A stretch of DNA of 64,000 bases, taken from contig VKHL01000064.1 in the NCBI GenBank assembly GCA_015146655.1, positions 62,001 to 126,000 on the forward strand, read 5' to 3'. The DNA is from Ochromonas danica (taxonomy: Eukaryota > Sar > Chrysophyceae > Chromulinales > Chromulinaceae). Shown here one piece after another: positions 1-9,800 of this stretch. How positions within the stretch are numbered: the stretch's first letter is position 1; each line of letters starts with the position of its first letter. Under the pieces are notes generated by a model. It was not told the DNA's origin. It saw nothing but the letters and a program-made list of their open reading frames with translations, and ran no database searches. Both the position numbers and the translations under genes were made by a program.

Positions 1-1
1 T

Positions 2-892
2 GGTATTGCTATGGGTATGAACGGTAGCTCTGTGGCAAAAGAGGCAGCTGATGTGGTTCTATTGGATGACAACTTTGCTTCCATTGTGGTGGGTATTCGT
101 GAAGGTAGATTGTTGTTTGCGAATCTGAAGAAGTCGATTGCCTATACCTTGGCACATCTTCCTCCTGAGGTCATTCCTGTGCTGCTGTGGGGTTATGTTG
201 GCTTTCCTCAACCAATGGGCTCATTGCTCTGTCTTTGCGTTGATCTCCTCACAGAACTGGTTCCCGCCACATCCTTTGCCTTCGAGAAGGCAGAAAGTCT
301 CATTATGCAAGTTCCTCCTCGCCACCTCAAGACAGAACGCCTCACATCATTCAAGCTTTTGTTCTATGCCTATGGTCAAGCTGGTGTGATTATTACAGCA
401 GCGTGCTGGTTTGTCTTCTTCCGTACGTTTGGTCGCTATAATGTCCCTGCCATCGAGGTTGCCGGCAACAATAACAAGTACTTCCCCAAGACGGACCATT
501 GGAACTATGTGACGGATGATGGTGATGTCTACAACAATCGCGAGCAGCTGCACATCTTACAGTCAGTTTATGCTGGATGGTATCTAATGATTGTGATTGG
601 ACAGGCTGCTCACGTGTGGGTTTGCCGTACTTGCACAGTGTCCATCTTCACTCATGGTTTCTTTACCAATAAAGTGACCAACTATGGTGTAGTGATAGCC
701 ATCGCTTTAGCTTGTTTTGTTGTTTACTGTCCGGGAATTCGTTATGTCGTCCAAGCTCGCAACCCCATGTCTCTGGAGATCCTCTATGCCTCGCTCTGGG
801 TAACCGCTGCATTGTGGGGATACACAGAAGGCAGGAAATGGTTCACTCGTACCTACCCTGAGCATTGGCTCAACAATTGGTTGGCGTGGTAG
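2..892 (+). CDS. Na+/K+-type (IIC) P-type ATPase alpha subunit, C-terminal part
   Basis: Partial: it enters from the left edge in frame 2 and ends with TAG, leaving 296 codons. P-type IIC ATPases pump cations across membranes by ATP hydrolysis. Seen: the end of the P domain (GIAMGMNGS, then the LLDDNFASIV block), the NLKKSIAYTL entry to membrane helix M5, the CVDLLTELVPA stretch equivalent to M6, and further hydrophobic segments for M7-M10. Nucleotide-binding and phosphorylation domains lie outside the window. Aligned by eye to animal Na,K-ATPase, the cation-site positions S775, N776 and D808 are His, Leu and Glu here, while E779 and D804 are kept, so ion specificity should not be assumed. 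The tail ends in tryptophan-rich sequence instead of the animal YY terminus. No intron in this part. Confidence 0.9.
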   Translation, partial: GIAMGMNGSSVAKEAADVVLLDDNFASIVVGIREGRLLFANLKKSIAYTLAHLPPEVIPVLLWGYVGFPQPMGSLLCLCVDLLTELVPATSFAFEKAESLIMQVPPRHLKTERLTSFKLLFYAYGQAGVIITAACWFVFFRTFGRYNVPAIEVAGNNNKYFPKTDHWNYVTDDGDVYNNREQLHILQSVYAGWYLMIVIGQAAHVWVCRTCTVSIFTHGFFTNKVTNYGVVIAIALACFVVYCPGIRYVVQARNPMSLEILYASLWVTAALWGYTEGRKWFTRTYPEHWLNNWLAW

Positions 893-1542
893 AGTGGTAA
901 TACTTGTGGTGTGCATATTTTGAGTGAAGGTTTTGCTCTTGTGGCGCCACCATTATTGTTGTATTAGTTGAATTTGTTCCTGACAATTTTTGCTCAATTT
1001 TGTGCGTTGTTGGAGCTATTATACACACTTCCAACAGTCCTTGTCCCAATAATAGGGCACTTCCACTTCTACTCCTAGTAGAGTAGTAACATTATAGATT
1101 CCTTACAATTACTTAGGTTAAAGATAATAACTCCACGTCGTCAACTGTCTTTCTTGGTATTGATCTTTAATAACAGGGTGATTAATTTGTAGTAATCAAC
1201 TAGATTCTGTATATTTTTGCATACTACAACTTCACAATCGAATCAAGCATTCCACATGGTGCTTGAGATATACTTTGCAGAGCAGGACCACCAGATGGTT
1301 GGCTGGCTGGCTGGCTGGCTACCTGGCTATCTGGCAACCTGGCTACCTGGCGGGTTCTAGAAAGGTTGGTGGCGGGCGTCAGTGCAGCTTCTGTCAATTA
1401 GTCCATTGATTGATTTGACTCCTTGTCCAACATTGCATTCACCTTCTTGTTACTAGGTTGACTTGCTTTGTGATTGATTCTAATTATTGTCTAGAGCCCT
1501 TTCTTTGCAAACCATTAAAAGAAGAGTAAACTGTCAATCATC
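893..1542. other. Spacer between the ATPase and HSP90 genes
   Basis: No coding sequence seen. It holds a GGCT-rich tandem repeat (1301-1352). It should contain the ATPase terminator and the HSP90 promoter; no clear TATA box was identified. Confidence 0.5.
1301..1352. repeat. GGCT tandem repeat with degenerate tail
   Basis: Five perfect GGCT copies at 1301-1320 are followed by diverged ACCTGGCT-like units to about 1352. Simple-sequence DNA in the HSP90 upstream spacer. Confidence 0.85.
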
Positions 1543-3765
1543 ATGGCTGTCGTTCTGTTTTTACTGTTCTTGCATGTAATGCAAGTTTCTGCCTATTTCC
1601 ATCCGATGACAGCAATCAAACCTGTTTTATCCACACGTCTGTCACTTACTAAGAAGATGCCTCGTTCTCTGCATAGATGGACACCATGCCATATGTCCAC
1701 TGTGGAAGCACCTACAGAAACTTTTGCCTTTGAATCCAATGTTTCACGTGTTATGGATATTATTATTCATTCTCTTTATTCCAATAAGGATGTCTTTATT
1801 CGTGAATTAGTTTCCAATGCAGCTGATGCTTGTGATAAGAAACGTTTTCTTTCTTTAACAGATGGTAAACCAGTATCAAATTTGAAGATTCGTGTCTATC
1901 CTAATCGTGAGACGAATACCTTGACGATTGAAGATAATGGTATTGGTATGAATAAAGAAGACCTTATCCAAAATCTTGGTCGTATTGCTGAATCTGGTAC
2001 CAAGCGCTTCATGGAAGCAATGGGGAAGAATAAAGATGATCTGAGTCTGATTGGACAATTTGGTGTGGGTTTCTATTCTGGTTTCCTTGTTGCTAATAAG
2101 ATGTCTGTTGTGACAAAAGGAAGTCAAGGTGAACAAAATCGTTGGGAAGCTTCTTCTGACTCCCTCAATCAATATTCCATTGCAACCGATAACTCGGAAC
2201 CAATTGAAACCACCGGTACTCGCATTACTTTACATCTTAAGGATGAAAGTGACCAATACTTGGATGATGTTGCTTTGTTGGCTTTGATTGAGAAGTACTC
2301 TGAGTTCATTCCTTTTCCTATCGAGTAAGTTTGCTTTTATTTGTTATTGGATTGACTGTGATGTGTTTATATTCTAATGCAATTATTATTCGATTGATTT
2401 AGATTACAACGCAATGTCTCTCGTCCTGAAAGTGTTGCTGATACTTCCAAGCCTGTAGATGCTGATGGTACTATTCCTATGAAGACTGTTATGAAGCGTG
2501 TGTTGGAATGGCAAGTCGTAAACAACAAGAAGCCTCTCTGGTTGCGTCCTGTGAAGGAATGTCAAGAGGAAGACTACGAAGAATTCTACAAGCAAACTTT
2601 CAAAGCTTATGACAAACCTCTTGCTCATGCTCATTTCTCGGTAGAAGGCAATGTCGACTTTAAGGCGTTGCTTTTCTTGCCGTCCGAAGTGCCTTATGAA
2701 TTAACTCGTGATATGTTCTCCTCCGCTGCCCGCAGCATGCGTCTCTATGTCAAGAGAGTGTTTATCAATGACAAGTTTGAAGATCTTTTACCTCGTTGGT
2801 TGTTGTTCTTAAGAGGTGTTGTGGATTCTGATGATCTGCCTTTGAATGTTGGGCGTGAGATTCTTCAACAGTCTCGTTCTTTGCGTATTATTAAGCAACG
2901 CTTATTAAAGAAGAGCATTGAGATGATGACTGAAGTTGCTAGTCGAAATGCTACTGAATATCAAACTTTCTACAAGAACTTTGGCAAGTACATTAAAGTT
3001 GGTGTTATTGAAGACGAGAAAGCACGTGATGATCTCATTCCTTTGGTTCGCTTCTTCTCTTCTACTTCCAACAATGATTTGATCTCTCTACCTGATTATG
3101 TAGCTCGTATGCCTGCAGATCAGAAGTTTATTTACTATGTCGTTGGTGAGACTCGCGCACAAGCTGCTATGTCTCCAGCACTTGAAAAGTTGAAGAAGAA
3201 GGGATACGAAGTGATTCTGGTCTCCGAGCCTATCGATGAGATGACCTTACAGAATATTGAGAAATTCCAAGACAAGGTTATTACTGATGCTGGCAAAGAA
3301 TTCAATGAAGATCTCAGTGAAGATGAAAAACAAGAGAAGCAGAAGAAGAATGATGATTTAGAAACCTTCCGTATTTGGATGAAGGATGTCTTGGGAGATA
3401 GGATCACTCGTGTGGAAGTTTCTGCGCGCCTTGTGGATTCTCCTGCCATTATTGTTCAATCTGAATATGGTGTTTCTCCTAACATGCAGAAGTATCTTCG
3501 TGCACAGGCTGTGGTGGAGAATGATGATAAAGGACAGTTTGCTAATATCTTCAATCAAGCAGTCTTAGAGATCAATGCTGATCATCCCATTATTGCACGC
3601 TTGAAGAAGGATCATGAAGAGAATCCTGACTCTGAGGAGGCGAAGGAAATTGTCAAGATGGTCTTTAGTACTGCTGCTTTAGCTGCTGGTTATGTATTGG
3701 ACAATGCCGCTGACTACTCTCAGTCTGTGGTGAACATGATGACCAAGTTATCCAGCCAAAAGTAA
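1543..3765 (+). CDS. HSP90C: HSP90-family chaperone, plastid-type, with bipartite targeting presequence
   Basis: Two exons, 1543-2324 and 2403-3765, giving 714 aa. The 78-bp intron (GTAAGT...TTTAG) splits a Glu codon and phase is kept. HSP90 is an ATP-dependent homodimeric chaperone. Seen: the ATPase (GHKL) motifs RELVSNAADA, DNGIGM and GQFGVGFYSGF in the first 230 residues, a short linker, the middle domain (KPLWLRP) and the C-terminal dimerisation domain. It ends in LSSQK, not the MEEVD of cytosolic HSP90, nor an ER-retention KDEL. The start has a hydrophobic signal sequence (MAVVLFLLFLHVMQVSA) followed by YFHP and a basic, Ser/Thr-rich stretch, as expected for import into a secondary plastid with Tyr in place of the usual Phe. 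A mitochondrial TRAP1 role is less likely given the signal peptide. Confidence 0.92.
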
Positions 3766-4242
3766 ATAGTCTAACTGAAATAAAACCAAAATAGTTGTTG
3801 GGTACATGGAATGAAATTTATAGAACAAGTAGGATATTCATGTAACCTAAACCACTTCACCATGACAGTGTGGCGCCGATAGAAGTACCATTGTCGACCT
3901 CTCTTCCGCGGTTATCGAGATAACATGTCTCGTTCATGATGGTAATCACCAACAAATCTATCCCATCCCTGCACCATATCCGACATCCAACTCGTACACA
4001 CACCTTTCGCTTCAACGACAAAACCAAACCCCGACCTCTCTTCAGAAGTCTTCAAAGTGGGATTTAAACTCACATATTTCTGGTTCAACGGAACCTTGGA
4101 CTCCCAACTCCTCCACAGAACCACAACAACAACCAAAGAACTGGAGACAGAACAAATAGATTTGAACCACTTGAGCAAAGAAGATCTCTTTTCTAATAGT
4201 TCTGAACAGTACTCAGAACTATTAGCTCTAGTCTATACTGAC
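3766..4242. other. Spacer / unresolved 5' part of the acyltransferase gene
   Basis: No ATG-initiated gene seen. The frame of the downstream acyltransferase is open without a stop from 3946 but has no in-frame ATG before 4243, so an unrecognised upstream exon or an untranslated leader may lie here. Confidence 0.4.
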
Positions 4243-5736
4243 ATGAAACAAGCATCCAAACGCAACTTTGAAGCAATTGAAGGAATACGAGCAATCTTTA
4301 GCTTATGGATTGTCTCTCTTCATATTTGTATTACTATGAAATGGTTGTTCTACGCGGGTTATCCTGCTCGACCTGACAATTTGAGTCAGCTCTCCAGTCC
4401 TTGGGCAATTTTTGCACAAGGCCAAGGAGTCCAAGTAGATGTCTTTTTCATGCTGTCTGGCTTTCTCTTGATTAACAATTTATTGGAGGCAGACAAAGGT
4501 TATGTGACAGATTCCCCTTCACGTGACTTAATCATGATGTTGGTACGACGTCTACTACGACTTTGGCCAGCACTCTTCGTGACCATTGGCTTGACGTGTT
4601 GGTTACGTGACTATCATGACGACTGGTGGACTTTGTTGAAAACACTGACTTTCCCTATCAATCCTGATCAACCCATTGCTTTCATGGTCAATTGGAGCAG
4701 TCGAGTGGACATTCAATGCTCTGTAGTACTTTTCACAGTATTCTACATTCTCAAGTCCACGAAGATGCTCTCCTTTGCCTCCTCTTGCTTTGTCGCCATC
4801 TTATCCATGTTGCCCAAATTCTACAATTTCTTCTTCCGCAGAGCATTAGTCTCTTATGTATCACTCAAAATGACAACAGATGATAATCGCTATCTGCCTG
4901 TTATGATGAACGAGGGTCGACAGAATTACTATGTAAGTCAAGGCATGGAACTCTCTTTTGTACATGATACGAATGATCTTCTACGAAATATCTTGGCTCA
5001 TGACTATCTTGTCTTCTATCAACGTATTACACCTTTCTTTATTGGTATGGCTCTTGCCATGGCATTGAGAGAGTTTGTAATAGAAAAGAATAATAAAGGT
5101 GATGATAACAACTCTTCTTCTGTGGAATTGAATAACAAAGCTGTTGCTGTTAACTCTATTTGGCATCATCTCTGGTTCCCACTGGCTACCTTAATTACAC
5201 TCTCACCTGCCTTGTTGGCACTCGTTGTAAAAGACAAACCAGGCGTATCTCTACCTACTGGAGAGTTTCCTCCTTTTGTTCTTGATTTATTCTTCTCAGT
5301 GATCTATCGATCATTCTATGCATGGGCTATTGCCTATTTCATGTATCGATGCTTACTGCCCCATGACCATCCTCTATATTTGCAAACCGTATCAAAGTTA
5401 TTGTCAAGCTGGCCATTGAAGAATCTTGGTATTTACTCTTATGGTATCTATACTATCCACATGCGAATCATGATGGAAGTAGTTCTCAACATACTTCCCT
5501 TGTCTGTCTTAGACACGATCTTTGGTACTGAAGCAGTCTTTATTAAATTTTCCTTATGGTTCTCTCTTATATATACACTATCATTGGGTATTTCTTTATT
5601 CACGCATCATTGTGTGGAAGTACCTTTTGACAGATTTTTGACCCGGAATTACTTGAAGTGCTTACAATTACTATTATACAAGACATCATCATCATCACCA
5701 ACACCAACTTGCTCTCTTAAACCTAAACCCGAATAG
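4243..5736 (+). CDS. Acyltransferase-3 family (OafA/NRF-6-like) membrane protein
   Basis: 497 aa from the first in-frame ATG (4243). Acyltransferase-3 proteins are polytopic membrane enzymes that move acyl groups onto sugars, lipids or peptides; members include bacterial OafA and nematode NRF-6. Seen: the family start (NFEAIEGIRAIFSLWIV, with LHI following, in the region of the conserved His), the VQVDVFFMLSGFLL block, an RRLLRLWPALF block and about ten hydrophobic segments, ending in a Ser/Pro-rich tail. The frame stays open upstream to 3946 without an ATG; animal NRF-6 proteins carry an extra extracytosolic domain there, so the N-terminus may be longer through an unseen exon. Substrate unknown. 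Confidence 0.78.
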   Translation: MKQASKRNFEAIEGIRAIFSLWIVSLHICITMKWLFYAGYPARPDNLSQLSSPWAIFAQGQGVQVDVFFMLSGFLLINNLLEADKGYVTDSPSRDLIMMLVRRLLRLWPALFVTIGLTCWLRDYHDDWWTLLKTLTFPINPDQPIAFMVNWSSRVDIQCSVVLFTVFYILKSTKMLSFASSCFVAILSMLPKFYNFFFRRALVSYVSLKMTTDDNRYLPVMMNEGRQNYYVSQGMELSFVHDTNDLLRNILAHDYLVFYQRITPFFIGMALAMALREFVIEKNNKGDDNNSSSVELNNKAVAVNSIWHHLWFPLATLITLSPALLALVVKDKPGVSLPTGEFPPFVLDLFFSVIYRSFYAWAIAYFMYRCLLPHDHPLYLQTVSKLLSSWPLKNLGIYSYGIYTIHMRIMMEVVLNILPLSVLDTIFGTEAVFIKFSLWFSLIYTLSLGISLFTHHCVEVPFDRFLTRNYLKCLQLLLYKTSSSSPTPTCSLKPKPE

Positions 5737-6017
5737 AAATTGTAGCAAAGCCTGGAATACCCAGCAATATGCATCACGTTATATGCTTCTTGATGAACAT
5801 AACTAATATTATGTTGTTATTCTTGCCACAGATTACTATGTATGAATAGTAACCGGTGGTAATCTTACTGAAAACAATCAATCAAGTGTTAAACTTTTTT
5901 CTTTTTGTGGATACTTTTAATTTTTCCATAGATCTCCTATCGGTTGTGTTAATGGAGTTAAAAACCAAACGTGGTTGGTAATCCCGTCACTCTGTCTTAG
6001 GTCGAGGGCTAAGGTTT

Positions 6018-6113
6018 AGAAAACCCTGATTTTCCTAGATAAAACTCTTCTTTGAAGAAGGGAAAATGCGCGTTTTCAAAGAAGAGTTTTATCTACGAAA
6101 ATCAGGGTTTCCT
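6018..6113. repeat. 39-bp near-perfect inverted repeat (hairpin), possible MITE or foldback element
   Basis: Arms 6018-6056 and 6075-6113 are reverse complements at 37 of 39 positions, with an 18-nt loop. Similarity extends weakly outward with one gap. No polymerase or transposase gene is linked. It could be a small non-autonomous DNA element or a structured 3' end. Confidence 0.85.
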
Positions 6114-6159
6114 AAATTAAGGAAGTTTTTAATTTATGTATTTCCTTAACGCAATTGAG

Positions 6160-6201
6160 GTATTTCCTCACTAGATTTATGTATTTCCTCACTAGATTTA
6201 T
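6160..6201. repeat. 21-bp tandem duplication
   Basis: The unit GTATTTCCTCACTAGATTTA plus T occurs twice head to tail (6160-6180, 6181-6201), with a partial third copy after it. It lies 46 bp downstream of the inverted repeat. Confidence 0.8.
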
Positions 6202-6621
6202 GTATTTGCTCTGTATTTATGTAAATGGTCAGAAAAAACTCGACTTCTGAAAAAGGCTGCGAATCGGCTAAGGTGGCTGGGTGCGAGGTGTGCTGTTGGA
6301 CACCAACTGAAAACCAACGGTTTTTAACATTCTTTTTCAGGGTTTTCAAAGAGCAATATCATTGTTTTCCGACAAAAAGACGTGAGATGGATGGATGGGG
6401 TTATTAGATGTCAATATGGTTGAACTAGTATACTTTATACAGTACTGTAGTAGTGATTTACTCTTTGATTACTGGTAATTAGAATTAGTCTAACACTATA
6501 GTTCATTAGTTCATTTCCTCACTGTATCTTAGTCTATTAAGTAGATCTACTGTAGTGGTAGTAGTAGTGGTAGTAGTAGTAGTACTGTAGTGTCTTCATA
6601 CCACTGCTGCTACTACCACTG

Positions 6622-6676
<55 letters not shown>
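6622..6676. repeat. (CTA)n microsatellite
   Basis: About 18 CTA/ACT triplets. A GTA-rich stretch at about 6551-6584 is complementary and could pair with it. Confidence 0.9.
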
Positions 6677-6854
6677 AGTGCTACTACTTTGAGTAGTTTA
6701 AGTTATTAGATAAGTTACACTACCTACCCATCAGTAGTCTACTAGTACATTACACTACACTACCGTAGTAGTGCTAGTAGTAGTAGAAGTAGTAACAGCT
6801 ACAGTACTACCACTTCTTTAACTTCACTTACTACTACTACTACTACTACCACTA

Positions 6855-9800
6855 CTACTTCAGTTGTTGTTGTTGTTGTAATCGAATCTTCTGCACAAGT
6901 TGTTGCCAAGCACTTCTAAAAGCTGGTCTATATTCAGTCTTTAATAATGCTTGAATCTCTTTCACTAGATAGTTACTACCACTACCACTACCACTACTAC
7001 CACTACTATCATTTAGTAACTCCTTCTCCAATGATCGTCTTGTCATAACCTTGTGTAACGTTAAAGCACGTAATAAAGAGAGTGCTTTAGGATGCATTTG
7101 ATGACTTGATAAGGTATGAAGAGGTAGTTGATAATGATCAGATTGGAAGACTTGAACTAGTTTACTATCATCATAGAAGACTTGTCCTTCTAATAGAAAA
7201 CGTGCAAACCATCGAATTGATTCATCTTCTTTACGATAGCCTAGAGGTAGACTACTACCACTACCTCCTCCTCCTCCTCCTCCTGCACCACCACTACCTA
7301 AGGTGTGGTAGAGGATCTCTTGCATAGGTTTCTTCATGGCTGCTAACTTCCATCGTTGAAGTCCATAACGTGGTATAGTATATGCCATCACTTCATCTTT
7401 CACTTTATCATACTGTGGCAACGGGGTGGTCAGAGGAGGTGTAAACTTCAACAAGGGACTATCAACTGCAATCTCAGGTATCCAACTACCTTCAATGGCC
7501 GTCACTTCCATCATATAAAGGGTATCACCAAGTCGTGATCGTTGTAAGCTATGATAGACTACATACTCTGGCATACTAGCCGTTGGATCATTAGGGTAGA
7601 GGATAGATTGAGGATGAATATACAATGCTTCTTGTACATCTGGATTAGCAGAGAGATAGGCAGTATACCTCTTCCTTCTAGACAAGGTAGTAGTGTTAGT
7701 GTTACCACTACCACCACCACTACCTTGTTGCACTACCTTGTTGTGTCTCTCTACAATGAGACCAGGAGGTGCTTTACGTGCTATACTATCACAATATCCT
7801 GATAAGATCATTTGACGTAACATCTCTTCTTCTTCTATACTAGGTGGACGAAGAGAAGGAGGTATAGTAGTAGGAGGTGGAGGTGGAGGAGGAGGTAGTC
7901 GTTGCTGTGTGAGGTGTGCTAGTTGACTGCGAAGGTCTACCATTCGCTCCAGTGTTGGGAGGTGGAGGTGGTAGTTAGTACAGAGTTCTACCATACGAGG
8001 ATGCTTTTGAAATCGTTCACGATAACGTCGTTGAACTAGTCGCTTCTCCCACGCAACAGTACTACTGCTACCACTACCTCCTCCTCCTCCTGCTACCTCT
8101 TCCTCTTGGAGAATAGTGTAGCAAGTGTAGATGTAGGCACCTAGTGCACGAAGTCTTGCTAAGGCATCACCTGCAGGATGACTTCGTAGGAGATTCTCTT
8201 TCTTCTGTACCTTCACTACCTCCTCCTCCTCCAGCTCCTCCTCCTCCTCCTGCTCACTGTCATCACTGTTACCCTTCCTCTTCTGCTTCTCTTTGTCTTG
8301 ACTAGAGAGCTTCTTGGTCAAGGCATTGTCATCCAAGACAAAAGGTGATCGTTCTGCTAAGGCAGCGACTAGACTGACTACCTGGGCTACCCCCTCCACC
8401 TCCTCCTGCTGCTGCTGCTCCTTCCTCCTTCGTCTCTTCTCTACTAGCGCCTGGTAGGCGAGGATGATCATCTTGCTGAGGCGAGGGTGTAAGGGGTAGT
8501 GAGCCATCTCCTGCCCCAACACTGTTAGCTCTCCTGGTACATGCTCCTGCTCCTCCTCCTCCTGCTCCACTACTGCTACCACCCCCTCCTCCTCCTCCTT
8601 CTTCTTCTGCTCTTGTTGTTGTTTCTTCTGCTGAGCTAATAGTAATGCTTTCTTCTTTTGCTCAACATATTCTTCTAATCGATTCCAAGCACTACTACCA
8701 CTACTAGTAGCGGAGGAGGAGGAGGAGGAGGAGGAGGGTGTACTACCACTACCTCTACCACTACCTCCACTACTATCATTAGGTAGTATAGCTCCTAAGT
8801 TAGTCAACAATCTCATGGCTTGTCTCAAAGCAGGTAGTGGGGGAGGGGTAGGAAAGGGGAATCTCTCTAAGTTAACGATACCCAACGCCTTCATCTGTAA
8901 GACTAGATCTTCCAACGGAATCTTCATCATCTCTGCCTCTTCAAAGAGAGGGAGGTAGTCATGATAGAAAGGTGCACTATATAGACGATAACAATGACCT
9001 GGTCCAGTACGACCAGCACGACCACTTCGTTGATCAGCTGAGGCTTGAGAGATCCATTGGATCTCATACTGACTAGCACTACCACCTCCTCCTCCACCTC
9101 CTGCACCTCCTTGTGCACTACCGAGGAGGTGCACCTTAGCCTTCTGTCTACCTGCATCGACTACATATCGTATACCAGGGATGGTAATAGAGGTCTCGGC
9201 TACATTGGTAGCAATGACGATGAGACGGTAGCCAGGGGGGACAGGGGAGAAGATCTTAGCTTGAAGGGTAGCAGGCATCATAGCATAGAGAGGGTAGATG
9301 AGAGGCTTGAGGCGAGGTACCTCCTCCTCCTCCACCTCCTCCTGCTCCATAGCGAGGGGGTCTGTAGAAGGTACCTCTTCCTTCTCCTGAGGAGGTGCAG
9401 TAGAGGTAGAGGTAGTGGCGGTACTACCAAAAGCTGCCAGAGCCTCTGCTAACATGCGCTGACGAACCTCATTTCCATCCTCCTCCTCCTCCTCCACCAC
9501 CTCCTCCTGCTGCTCTACCTTCTCCTCCTCCTCCACCTTCTGCTGCTCTGGCTTGTCTTCTTCACTACCCTCTTCTTCTTCTTCCTCCTCCTCCTCCTCG
9601 AAGATGTCTGCCTGGCTGTCAATGTCTTCGAGGTCGCCATCGCCTTCTCCCTTACCATAGCGACTGAAGTCTAGCTCTACCCCTTCTCCTCCTCCTCCTG
9701 CTACTATCTCGAAGTCATCCCCACCTAGTCGCTCCTCCTCCACTAGCTCTCCAGCATCACCATCGAAGAAGTCAGGCGCACTACCACTACCACTACCCGA

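Larger units (their letters stand above)
5737..6854. other. Repeat-rich spacer between two convergent genes
   Basis: No gene supported. It contains a 39-bp near-perfect inverted repeat (6018-6113), a 21-bp tandem duplication (6160-6201) and (GTA)n and (CTA)n microsatellites (about 6551-6676). The acyltransferase and the helicase converge on this region, so it holds both 3' ends. Confidence 0.6.
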
